This document shows positions 1 through 7,329 of a DNA stretch of 28,637 nucleotides, one piece after another. Source of the stretch: CAYXDO01 sp964463485 (GTDB lineage Bacteria; Myxococcota; Kuafuiibacteriia; Kuafuiibacteriales; Kuafuiibacteriaceae); contig CAYXDO010000151.1 in assembly GCA_964463485.1 (NCBI GenBank), forward strand, positions 1 to 28,637. The letters run 5' to 3'. Position numbers and translations under genes: made by a program. The notes beneath the pieces are model-generated. The model made no database searches. It saw only the letters and a program-made list of their open reading frames with translations, and had not been told where the DNA came from. Every line of letters begins with the position of its first letter. Positions within the stretch are counted from its first letter, which is position 1.

Positions 1-398
1 TCCAACGACAGTATGCGACGCGTTCGGACTCATGGCCAGGCGGATCTGCGCCCAATTCCATCGCTCACCGGGGAATCGGGCACGGGCACGGACGGGCACG
101 GGCACGGACGCGCACGTCATGAGTTTCGGAGCTTTTCATCGACCTGCTACCGGGACCGAGCGGGACCGAGCCACGTCGCGTCTTGATTGAAGACACCCCC
201 TCTCTGAGGGGATGACGGAGCGAACGTTCGAACGAGGCGCTTGCACTCTTTCCGTTTGACCCCCATGGTCATCTCCCCGGGCGTCGGCAGCGCACGAAAT
301 CCTCCGCACGAGCTGCGGAATGATTCACAGCTCGGACTCGTACCCTGGAGGACGCGGGTCCCCGAAGCGCTGGAACGGCAAGTGCAGCTCCTGCGCTC
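1..398. other. Non-coding leader region
   Basis: I see no convincing gene here. Reading frames that cross it have poor codon use and no recognisable protein. It holds a GGGCAC-type tandem repeat (78-116), a 14-base word (187-200) that recurs at 23387, a small hairpin with arms CCCCTC and GAGGGG (197-211), and a short palindrome CGAACGTTCG near 222. A promoter for the small gene that follows may lie here, but I could not pick one out. Confidence 0.5.
78..116. repeat. 16-bp tandem repeat (GGGCACGGGCACGGAC)
   Basis: Two exact copies of GGGCACGGGCACGGAC lie at 78-93 and 94-109, followed by a partial, diverged third copy to 116. Each unit is built from the hexamer GGGCAC. A related hexamer array (GAGCAC) lies at 14901-14937, at the other end of the signalling block. 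Slipped-strand expansion is the likely origin, and no function is visible. Confidence 0.75.
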
Positions 399-815
399 AT
401 GTACGAATCGAGAATGCCCCCCCCACGCACCCCCTCGATCCGTCCCGTCGCCGAGGCTTTGTCGTTGAGTACGACTCGGTTTCCGCCGGTTCACGATCGC
501 GAGGCCTGGCGACACTCCGTGCTCGACAAGCTCGACGAGCTTGGCAGGGCGCTGAGTGCGGATGAAGCGAAGGAGATGCTCGAGGCTATCCAAGCCGAGT
601 GTCCCGAGCTCGTGCGAGAAGCGGAGCGCCTGCTCGGGATCCGTGTTCGACTCTCGAGCGAGCTCGATACTCTGCTCGACGAGCCCATGGCATTTCCGGA
701 CGACACTCTGCGCGAGCGTGTCGCGAGCATCGCTGCGGAGTCAATCGACCTCGACCACGCCGAGGTCGACGCGCTTCACCGAGTCCTCTCTGTGGATGTC
801 GGCGCCCTGGACTGA
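399..815 (+). CDS. Small protein of unknown function
   Basis: I do not recognise this 138-residue protein. Its first 45 residues are Pro/Arg-rich and disordered-looking, and the true start may be further in. Residues 45-138 look like a soluble, acidic alpha-helical protein (DKLDELGRALS, EAKEMLEAIQ, ELVREAERLLG), with no signal peptide or membrane segment. The helical, charge-rich half supports real coding. It is convergent with the diguanylate cyclase gene and separated from it by a tandem repeat and a hairpin. Given its neighbours, an accessory signalling or adaptor role is possible, but that is only context. Confidence 0.45.
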   Translation: MYESRMPPPRTPSIRPVAEALSLSTTRFPPVHDREAWRHSVLDKLDELGRALSADEAKEMLEAIQAECPELVREAERLLGIRVRLSSELDTLLDEPMAFPDDTLRERVASIAAESIDLDHAEVDALHRVLSVDVGALD

Positions 816-900
816 GTTTTGGGACATCTGAGTCTTGGGACATCTGGGTCTTGGGAACACCTGAGTCTTGGGATATCTGGGTCTTGGGACATCTGGGTCT
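816..900. repeat. 16-17 bp tandem repeat, five copies
   Basis: The array starts directly after the stop codon of the upstream small gene. Units are 816-831, 832-847, 848-864 (17 bases), 865-880 and 881-896, plus GTCT. The consensus is GTCTTGGGACATCTGG, with the last base alternating A or G. The copies differ by point changes and one insertion. The array lies between two convergent genes, so it is probably untranslated. The family is unknown to me. Confidence 0.85.
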
Positions 901-928
901 CACGACATTCTACGCGCGAGCTAACTCA

Positions 929-949
929 CCCGCCTCGCCCTCGGGCGGG
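929..949. terminator. Possible bidirectional hairpin terminator
   Basis: CCCGCC (929-934) pairs with GGCGGG (944-949) across a 9-base loop, giving a strong GC hairpin between the convergent small gene (ending 815) and the diguanylate cyclase gene (ending 975). There is no clear T-run on either side, so a classical intrinsic terminator is not proven. The position fits ending transcription from both directions. Confidence 0.4.
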
Positions 950-974
950 GGTCCAGCTGCCGCGCGACTCGGTG

Positions 975-2477
975 TCAGCGCCGCCGAAGGAGCTTCTGAA
1001 TCCGCGGAGTGAGCTCGACCGCGGCACGCTCGAGGGAGACGAAGTCCTCGACCTCTGCGGCGAGCACTTCGGAGATCCGTCGAGGAGTGGGTTCGTCGAT
1101 GACCGCGACGATGGCGGCACCGGGATGTTCGAAGCGAGTCCGGTCGATCAGCTTCTCGACGTCGACCTCGGACTCTACGAAAACGATCACCACCGCGGGA
1201 GCCTCCCCGATCGGACCTCCGTGGATCTCGGCCATGGCGTTGAGCTCGGGGTCGCTCGACAATCCAAGCATGGGTTGAGCGAAGGGCACGACGAGGACTT
1301 TCGGCTTGGCAGCAAGCGCGGGAGCGTCCTCCGCGAGCACGCGATTTCTGCCAGCCTGCTTGGCGCTGTAAAGAACGACATCGGCCCGACTGACCGCTGA
1401 GTCGAGTGACTCGTTCCAGCGCACGGCCACGACTCCCGCGGAGAAGCTGAGTCTGAGCAGGCGCTCTCGTTCCCCAAAGCGGGTGTTTCTCACCGCTTGC
1501 AGGGCTCGCCGAGTCGAGATCGTGGCCGCAAAGTCGCTCGCTCGGAGGAGCACGACGAACTCCTCGCCGCCCCATCGAGCTACGCAGTCCGAGTCCCGAA
1601 AGACCGAGCACAGTACCCGACTCAGCTCGAACAGAACCGAGTCTCCGAAGAGGTGGCCGAAGTTGTCGTTGACCCACTTGAACCGATCGAGATCGATGAG
1701 AGCCAGGGACAGGTCTTCGCCGCGTCCACGGGCCCGGCTCATGCGTTCGAACGTAGCGACCAAGCCGGCGCGACTCAGCGCTCCGGTCAGTGCGTCTTTG
1801 TGAACGGCTTCCTGAGTGACGGCGTGGGACGAGATCTTGGATGAAACGACGGCCGAGAGGAGCTCGAGGTCGAACGGTTTTTCGATGTACGCGTCGGCGC
1901 CGAGAGCGAAACACTCCGTCTTCGTGAGGAGCGCGCCATTGGAGCTGACCACGATCACGGGGACGTCTCGAGAGTCCGGGTTCGATTTGAGTCGATCCAG
2001 GAAGTCACGGCCGTCCGAGGCCCCAAAAGCGAGATCGAGGATCACCAGAGAGATTGGCCTCTCCCGCATGAGTTGCTCGGCCTCCCTCGGGCTTTGGGTG
2101 GCGATCATCCGACGATCTCCTCCATCGAGGATGGCCTGGAGCAAGAAGGTCGTGCATGGGTCGTCCTCGACGACGAGAACCTCGCGGGTGGGTTCGGAGC
2201 TCTCGAGCACCGCGCGAGACGCTCCGAGGAGGTCATCGACGCGTTGGCCGATCTCGAGGTCTCCCGCCGTCGCGACGCGTTCAGCATAGCCGGCCAGGGA
2301 GTCAAACTCGGGGCTCTTGGCCGATTGCACCAAGGAGCGAGCGAGGCGGCGGAAGGACGGCGCCTTGTCGCGGGACGCGCCAGCGTCTCTCAGGGCGGCG
2401 AGGGTCTGCAGCTTGAGCGAGATTGCGCTCCGCGCGAGGCCCGCGTCCATGGTCCGTAGACTCGACGGCGCGCCCAT
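975..2477 (-). CDS. Receiver-GGDEF diguanylate cyclase
   Basis: This is a response regulator with cyclic-di-GMP synthase output, about 500 residues. A helical N-terminal region (1-95) is followed by a receiver (about 99-213; acidic D105/D106, phosphoacceptor D148 in ILDLAF, K200) and a GGDEF domain (about 225-383). The active-site loop is GGEEF (303-307), and the conserved DLDRFKWVND and GHLFGD segments are intact. An RxxD inhibitory site (R294-D297) lies five residues before it, so c-di-GMP feedback is expected. Residues 392-500 form a third domain that starts like a receiver (KVLVVPF) but seems to lack the acidic pocket. The ATG at 2477 is preferred because an AGGGGTGA ribosome site sits just upstream. 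It begins 11 bases after the HPt gene ends, so the two are probably one operon. Confidence 0.93.
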   Translation of the reverse strand: MGAPSSLRTMDAGLARSAISLKLQTLAALRDAGASRDKAPSFRRLARSLVQSAKSPEFDSLAGYAERVATAGDLEIGQRVDDLLGASRAVLESSEPTREVLVVEDDPCTTFLLQAILDGGDRRMIATQSPREAEQLMRERPISLVILDLAFGASDGRDFLDRLKSNPDSRDVPVIVVSSNGALLTKTECFALGADAYIEKPFDLELLSAVVSSKISSHAVTQEAVHKDALTGALSRAGLVATFERMSRARGRGEDLSLALIDLDRFKWVNDNFGHLFGDSVLFELSRVLCSVFRDSDCVARWGGEEFVVLLRASDFAATISTRRALQAVRNTRFGERERLLRLSFSAGVVAVRWNESLDSAVSRADVVLYSAKQAGRNRVLAEDAPALAAKPKVLVVPFAQPMLGLSSDPELNAMAEIHGGPIGEAPAVVIVFVESEVDVEKLIDRTRFEHPGAAIVAVIDEPTPRRISEVLAAEVEDFVSLERAAVELTPRIQKLLRRR

Positions 2478-2487
2478 ATTCACCCCT

Positions 2488-2901
2488 TCAACCTTCGCGA
2501 ACGCGACCCAACTCCGAGAGTGTGGCCGCCGTGTCCAAACGGACATGTTCGAGGAGTCGTTCGCACTGCGAGCTATTTGCCATGGTCGCCGCGAGCTCGA
2601 GATTCAGGGCGTGAAGCCTCAGTCGTTCGGCGCCGACCGCGGCCGCCCCGCTGCCGATGCTGTGAGCGGCTCGCGCGACGCGCCACAAGTCATTGGCGAC
2701 CAACGCCTCGGTGGCCGTTTCGATCCAGCGACCGACCGAGTTCGTGAAGAGAGTCAGCACGCCCTCCACCGCGGAGAGGCCAGCGAGTCGTTCGATCTCG
2801 CGAAGGCGCGCCGATCGGAGCACTGGGATGCTCTCGAGATCTCCGGCACGATTGGAAGGTCGGGTCGTTGGGTTCGTTTCCACCGAGCGCGCTGCGTGCA
2901 C
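2488..2901 (-). CDS. HPt-domain phosphotransfer protein
   Basis: This 137-residue protein has a histidine-phosphotransfer four-helix fold: a pair of helices (about 30-75) followed by the signature around H80 (RAAHSIGSGAAAVGAERL). In the usual motif (HxLKGSS) a Lys follows the His by three positions. Here that position is Gly, so phosphotransfer kinetics may be unusual. It likely passes phosphate between the histidine kinases nearby and receivers such as the diguanylate cyclase just downstream. The start is a GTG at 2901; a second in-frame GTG at 2883 is possible. The start codon overlaps a palindrome, GCACG-N3-CGTGC, at 2898-2910. It is divergent from the sigma-54 activator gene. Confidence 0.75.
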   Translation of the reverse strand: MHAARSVETNPTTRPSNRAGDLESIPVLRSARLREIERLAGLSAVEGVLTLFTNSVGRWIETATEALVANDLWRVARAAHSIGSGAAAVGAERLRLHALNLELAATMANSSQCERLLEHVRLDTAATLSELGRVREG

Positions 2902-2910
2902 GAGTCGTGC
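2898..2910. promoter_or_regulatory. Palindrome GCACG-AGT-CGTGC in divergent region
   Basis: This perfect inverted repeat overlaps the annotated GTG of the HPt gene, in the region divergent from the sigma-54 activator gene. Read on the minus strand with one flanking base it also has GG-N10-GC spacing and resembles a -24/-12 element (GGGCACG-N4-GTGCA). It would then start transcription near 2886 and force use of the later GTG at 2883. The same palindrome with a different centre occurs at 7938-7950 in front of the monooxygenase operon. Operator and promoter readings both remain open. Confidence 0.3.
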
Positions 2911-3072
2911 CCCCGATTGCCCGCTTGTCGACGAGCCTACCGACGGGCCTACCGCTGGGAGTTATTTCACCCGCGGTGCGGAATTTCGGGAGTAGAGGCC
3001 CTGGCGAATTGCGTGTTACGATGGCTCGGGGCTTCGAATCGTTCACGGCGTTCCAAGCTCCTATGAGATCAA

Positions 3073-4518
3073 ATGAGCAACACAAGGAGCAGTTCTTCCC
3101 CGCGTGGTCGGGGCATGGCGGAAGTCCTAGACGATCCTCGACCGCTGGTCCTGGTCGTCGACGACGATCTTTCCACACGACAATTCCTCGAGCTTCACCT
3201 CGAGGAGATGAACGCGCGGGTGATTTTGGCCGAGACCGGCAAAGAGGCCATTTCCGCGCTCGAGAGCGGAGGGATCGATCTGGTCCTGCTCGACTATGTC
3301 CTTCCAGATTTGACGGGCCTCGAGGTGCTGGAGCAAGTCAAGCGACTCTGTCGCGACGCCGTGGTGGTCGTGATGACCGCTCATTCCAACGTGCAAAACG
3401 CCGTGGAAATGATGAAGGAGGGCGCGTTTCACTATACTCAAAAACCGCTCGACCTCGCCGATATCCTGGAGGAGGTCGCCCAGGCGACGGAGTCCGCCAG
3501 GCTGCGCCGGGAGGTGAAGTTGCTCCGAGCCGCTCGGGCGCAGCCTTATGCCCTCGATCAGCTCATCGGAAAGTCGAAAGCCATCGAAGAAGTCAAGTCG
3601 CTCCTCGAAAAGCTCTCCCGCAATTCGAGTTCGACGGTTTTGATTACAGGCGAGAGCGGTACGGGCAAGGATCTCGCCGCGAAGATCCTCCATTACAACT
3701 CCGACCGTGCCGGGGGGCCGTTCACGAACATCACGTGCTCCGCGCTCCCCGATACGCTGCTCGAGAGTCAGCTGTTCGGGTACGAACGTGGGGCGTTCAC
3801 CGACGCCAAGGAATCGCGTCCTGGCCTCTTTGAAATCGGGCACAAAGGCACGGTGTTCCTGGACGAGATCGGGGACATGGCTCTTGCTCTTCAGGCCAAG
3901 CTCCTTCGGTTTTTGGAGGAGCGAGCATTCTTGCGCGTAGGCGGGTCGAAGGACGTTCGGGTTGACGTCCGAGTCATCGCCGCGACGAATCGTAACCTCG
4001 AAGAGGCGGTGCGCGATGGCCGATTTCGCAGCGACCTCTTTTATCGGCTCTGTGTGTTCCCTCTCGAGGTTCCGCCGCTCCGCGACCGGGAAGGCGATAT
4101 TCCGCTGCTGGCGCGGTTTTATTTGGACCGCTTCAATCGAGAGTCCGGCCGCTCAGTACGTGAAGTTCACCCCGATACGCTCCGGAAGCTCGAGGCCTAC
4201 CACTGGCCCGGCAACATTCGTGAGCTCAAGAACGCCATCGAGCGCGCCGTGCTTCTCTCTGACCGGCCAATCCTCGACGACGATGACTTCGTCATGCTCG
4301 GCCCTGCGCGTGCTGTCTCCGAGACCTTCAGACTTCCTCCCCAGGGCGTCCGGCTCGAGGATCTCGAGCGCGCCTTGGTCGAGCAGGCCCTCGAACGTTC
4401 GGAAGGTAACCAAACCAAAGCCGGAAAGCTCCTCGGCATCAACCGCGACCAAGTGCGATACCGCGTCGAAAAGTTCGCCCTCGACCTTCGACGCTACAGC
4501 CGAAGCGGAGAGAAGTAG
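3073..4518 (+). CDS. NtrC-family sigma-54 response regulator
   Basis: This is an enhancer-binding activator of sigma-54 RNA polymerase, 481 residues, of normal length. The receiver (about 25-140) has D30/D31/D32, phosphoacceptor D74 and K124. The AAA+ domain (about 163-400) has Walker A GESGTGKD (193-200), Walker B VFLDEIGD (261-268) and arginine-finger region FRSDLFYRL (318-326). The sigma-54 contact loop reads GAFTDA (240-245) instead of GAFTGA. A Fis-type helix-turn-helix (about 437-468, with NQTKAGKLLGINRDQVRYR) ends the protein. The start is uncertain: ATG 3073 has a weak ribosome site, and ATG 3115 would drop 14 residues. It leads a four-gene run with two receivers and a histidine kinase. 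It is the obvious candidate to act at the sigma-54-like promoters near 7.8-7.95 kb. Confidence 0.95.
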   Translation: MSNTRSSSSPRGRGMAEVLDDPRPLVLVVDDDLSTRQFLELHLEEMNARVILAETGKEAISALESGGIDLVLLDYVLPDLTGLEVLEQVKRLCRDAVVVVMTAHSNVQNAVEMMKEGAFHYTQKPLDLADILEEVAQATESARLRREVKLLRAARAQPYALDQLIGKSKAIEEVKSLLEKLSRNSSSTVLITGESGTGKDLAAKILHYNSDRAGGPFTNITCSALPDTLLESQLFGYERGAFTDAKESRPGLFEIGHKGTVFLDEIGDMALALQAKLLRFLEERAFLRVGGSKDVRVDVRVIAATNRNLEEAVRDGRFRSDLFYRLCVFPLEVPPLRDREGDIPLLARFYLDRFNRESGRSVREVHPDTLRKLEAYHWPGNIRELKNAIERAVLLSDRPILDDDDFVMLGPARAVSETFRLPPQGVRLEDLERALVEQALERSEGNQTKAGKLLGINRDQVRYRVEKFALDLRRYSRSGEK

Positions 4519-4956
4519 GTGCAAGTCCCAAATCCTCCGATCATGCTCGTCGAAGACGACGATCTCGACGTGAGTATCATGACCCAGGCCGTCATCGACT
4601 CCGGAATTGGCGGTCCGCTCCTGGTCGCTCAAGGAGCTCGACAGGCCTTGGAGCTCTTGCACGAGCAGGCCCGGCATGGGGCGATCGCTCCGCGCTTCGT
4701 GCTGCTCGACATCAAAATGACGGACATGACGGGTCACGACCTCCTGCGAGCCATCAAGTCGGACCCAAGACTCGCTCCCCTGTGTGTCGTCATATTCACG
4801 ACGTCCAACGATCCGAGTGATCGTCGGCGAGCTTATGCTGCTGGTGCTGCAGGATATTTCGTCAAGCCGCTGTCTTACGAGGAATTACTGATTCGGCTTC
4901 AAGTCCTCGAGCGCTATTTCGACTTGTGCGAGCCTTCTGAGTGGGGCCATGGTTGA
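4519..4956 (+). CDS. Single-domain response regulator (Rcp1-like)
   Basis: This is a stand-alone receiver of 145 residues. Acidic pocket residues are E12, D13 and D14, the phosphoacceptor is D64 (VLLDIKMTDMTG), the switch Thr is T95 and the conserved Lys is K116 (FVKPLS). The pattern KSDPRLAPLCVVIFTTS followed by DRRRAYAAGAAGYFVKP is typical of receivers paired with phytochrome-type kinases (Rcp1 family). There is no output domain, so it probably works as a phosphate shuttle or by protein contact. The GTG start directly abuts the TAG stop of the activator gene, so the two are very likely translationally coupled. Confidence 0.9.
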   Translation: MQVPNPPIMLVEDDDLDVSIMTQAVIDSGIGGPLLVAQGARQALELLHEQARHGAIAPRFVLLDIKMTDMTGHDLLRAIKSDPRLAPLCVVIFTTSNDPSDRRRAYAAGAAGYFVKPLSYEELLIRLQVLERYFDLCEPSEWGHG

Positions 4957-5464
4957 GCAGAAGATCGGCACGAGTCTTGCGGCCGAAGGCAGGATGAGTG
5001 ATGGTCCTCGACCGGCGACTGAATCTCTCCGCCCCCAGTTCGAGTGTGAACCCATCGAGGACAGCGCGTCCCGAGACCTGCCGATCCTCCTCGTGGAGGA
5101 TGATGACCTCGACGCCTATTTGTTCGACCAGTTTCTCGACCTGAGCGGGGTGAGGGTGACGGTGGTGCGTGCGACGTCGCTCGGAGAGGCACGGGCCATG
5201 CTCCGCGAGAGTCAGTTCCTCGTGATCTTCGTCGATCTTAACCTGTCAGATGCCCACGGCCCGGACATCGTTCGGGTACTCCGTGAGGATTCCCGCGGAG
5301 GTTGGGTCATTGCTCTGACGGGTTCGATCGATCCGCGTGTGCATCGTCGTTGTGTGGAGCTCGGTGCGACGGAGGCGGCAACGAAGGAGACTCTTGGTCC
5401 TGCGTGGCTCGAGGCCAGGCTGACCAGAGCCCGGCGTGAGGCCGTGAGTGGGCCTGCCCGGTGA
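4949..5464 (+). CDS. Single-domain response regulator
   Basis: This is a receiver with a 40-residue N-terminal extension, 171 residues in all. Pocket residues are D51/D52, the phosphoacceptor is D96 (IFVDLNLSDAHG), the switch Thr is T124 (ALTGSID) and the Lys is K146. The Lys is followed by Glu rather than the usual Pro, so the beta5-alpha5 loop is atypical. There is no output domain. It overlaps the previous receiver gene by 8 bases, and its own stop overlaps the GTG of the following kinase. It is probably one of two alternative phosphate acceptors for that kinase, or a sink. Confidence 0.88.
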   Translation: MVEQKIGTSLAAEGRMSDGPRPATESLRPQFECEPIEDSASRDLPILLVEDDDLDAYLFDQFLDLSGVRVTVVRATSLGEARAMLRESQFLVIFVDLNLSDAHGPDIVRVLREDSRGGWVIALTGSIDPRVHRRCVELGATEAATKETLGPAWLEARLTRARREAVSGPAR

Positions 5465-7314
5465 CGGCGAGCGCGAACCTGGAACCACACGGCTCGCTGG
5501 GCGCTCGAAGTCAGAGCGCGGATATTTCTCCGGCGAGCTTCGAGCGGGAACCCACGGATCTGAGACTTTCCCGTTTTCGCGCCCTGTTGCTGCTCGCGCT
5601 CTGTGGGCTCTCTTTCGTCTTTTTCCGGCCGGGGGCGCCGCCGGAGCTTCAGCTGAGGCTCGACTGGCTGGTCGCCGGCTCGCTGTTGCACCTCGGCCTC
5701 GCTACGCTCTTGACCGAGTCTTTGCGTGGGTCGAGGCGTATGGTGGCCTCATCGCTCTTCGCGATGATCGACGGAGCGCTCGCCGTTTTATGGATGAGTG
5801 CGACCGGAGGACTAGACTCACCCCTCGTCACGCTCGTCTATGCTGCCGTGCTTTCACTGAGTGTGGCGATGAGTCCTCGTATGTTCTTTGTCGCTGGCAC
5901 CGCATTGTTCCTCTCCACGGTGATGATTTGGTTTCACGTCGACGTAGGCTTGGTGCCCCGGATCGGACTGGCCACTCATTCGGTCTTCTTGCTCCTCTTC
6001 AGCGCATTTTGCGTTCTGTCGGCGCGCGCGTCCGAGCGCGTTCGGGTCGCCAAGGAACAGAGTGATTTGCAGCTGCGGGAGCTCGAGCTAGCCAACGAGT
6101 CTTTGGCCCGCCGCTTCGACGAGTTCGAGGACGAAGTGCGGCAGCAGACCAGGGAGCATTCACTCATGGCGACGGCCGTCGAATATGCCGCCGACCCCGT
6201 CGAGATCACCGATGCCGGCGGCCGCGTGCTCTACGTCAACCCGGCCTTCGAGCGAGATCTCGGCGAGAACCGAGGCCGCGTGCTTGGAGACCCACCGATT
6301 TGCATCCCACCGGGCGAAGGTGGTCACGCCTTCTCAGAAGCCGTGCTCGGTTCGATCGCCGAGAGGGGAGTGTGGCTCGGTGAGCTGAGGTGGACACGAA
6401 GCGACGGCTCGACCTTCGCGCACGAGGCGACCGTCGCGCCGGTCAAACGCAGTGACGGCGAAGCCGCCGGCTACGTCATCGTTCGGCGGAGTATGGAGGA
6501 GAAACGCCGAAATGCCGCAAGAATTCGCAAGTACGCCCGACGCCTCGAACAGACTAACGCCAACCTGGAGGAGTTTGGCTATGCCATCTCGCACGACCTC
6601 CAGGAGCCGCTGCGAAAGGTCGCCACCTTCGTGAGTCTGCTCGAACGTCGACACTCCGCTTCGCTCGACGATACTGCACGTGACTTCATTCGTCATGCCG
6701 TGGACGGGTGCGCACGCATGCAGCGTATGATTCTCGACTTGCTCGAGTACTCGCGCCTTGCAAGAGATAGCTTCGTTCCCGAGGCCACGGACTTTCGTCA
6801 GCTCGTCAGCAGCGTTTTGGCCGATCTCGAGCTCTCGATTCGGGAAGCCGGGGCGGAGGTCGAGGTGGGATCCCTGCCGGAGGCCTTTCAATGTCACCCC
6901 GTACAAATCTCCCGGGTGTTTCAGAACCTGATTTCGAACGCCATCAAGTTCCGATCCCCCGACCGCCCACCCATCGTGAAGATACAGGCCACCAGACGGT
7001 TCGAGGGCTGGGAGTTCAGCGTGGCCGACAATGGGATTGGTTTCGACGAACGATCGGTCGACCGCATTTTTGCCGTGTTCCAGCGCTTGCACCCTCCCTC
7101 GCGATATCCCGGCAGCGGAATCGGTCTCGCAGTCTGCAAGAAGATCATCGAAAGACACGGCGGCCGCATCTGGTGTGAGTCGCATCCCGGACTAGGCTCT
7201 ACCTTCCTCTTCTTGCTTCCTGAACAGGCCGAGACTTCTGACGTCCATCCCATCCCGCTCCTGCATTCGACGACGATGAAACGTCTTCTCCAAAGCGATG
7301 AGAGTACGCCCTGA
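5461..7314 (+). CDS. Membrane PAS sensor histidine kinase
   Basis: This is a 617-residue sensor kinase. Six hydrophobic segments (about 40-55, 67-85, 95-113, 121-137, 140-157, 168-187) form an N-terminal membrane sensor. A charged coiled coil follows (about 190-235), then a PAS domain (about 236-345) with a PAC-like tail. The HisKA domain has H378 in AISHDLQEPLRK, typical of phytochrome-like kinases that pair with Rcp1-type receivers. The ATPase domain has N489/N493, DNGIGF (523-528) and GSGIGL (551-556). No extracellular ligand domain is visible, so the signal is sensed in the membrane or through PAS. GTG 5461 overlaps the preceding stop (GTGA). It ends 15 bases before the convergent CBS gene. 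Confidence 0.94.
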   Translation: MTASANLEPHGSLGARSQSADISPASFEREPTDLRLSRFRALLLLALCGLSFVFFRPGAPPELQLRLDWLVAGSLLHLGLATLLTESLRGSRRMVASSLFAMIDGALAVLWMSATGGLDSPLVTLVYAAVLSLSVAMSPRMFFVAGTALFLSTVMIWFHVDVGLVPRIGLATHSVFLLLFSAFCVLSARASERVRVAKEQSDLQLRELELANESLARRFDEFEDEVRQQTREHSLMATAVEYAADPVEITDAGGRVLYVNPAFERDLGENRGRVLGDPPICIPPGEGGHAFSEAVLGSIAERGVWLGELRWTRSDGSTFAHEATVAPVKRSDGEAAGYVIVRRSMEEKRRNAARIRKYARRLEQTNANLEEFGYAISHDLQEPLRKVATFVSLLERRHSASLDDTARDFIRHAVDGCARMQRMILDLLEYSRLARDSFVPEATDFRQLVSSVLADLELSIREAGAEVEVGSLPEAFQCHPVQISRVFQNLISNAIKFRSPDRPPIVKIQATRRFEGWEFSVADNGIGFDERSVDRIFAVFQRLHPPSRYPGSGIGLAVCKKIIERHGGRIWCESHPGLGSTFLFLLPEQAETSDVHPIPLLHSTTMKRLLQSDESTP

Positions 7315-7329
7315 CCTCGCTCCGGGCCA

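Noticed and set aside
816..900. Possible CRISPR or attachment-site repeats
   Set aside because: The units touch each other without spacers, and no integrase or transposase is present in the window.
910..1914. Long minus-strand reading frame of 334 codons
   Set aside because: It is a shadow of the diguanylate cyclase gene in another frame. It is Arg-rich and low in information, with no domain, while the other frame has full receiver and GGDEF motifs.
3000..3072. Sigma-54 or sigma-70 promoter in front of the activator gene
   Set aside because: No GG-N10-GC pair is present, and the only -10-like word (TACGAT) lacks a matching -35 at proper spacing.
2868..3833. Plus-strand reading frame of 321 codons overlapping the sigma-54 activator gene
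   Set aside because: Arg/Gly/Ser-rich shadow of the activator gene in a different frame.
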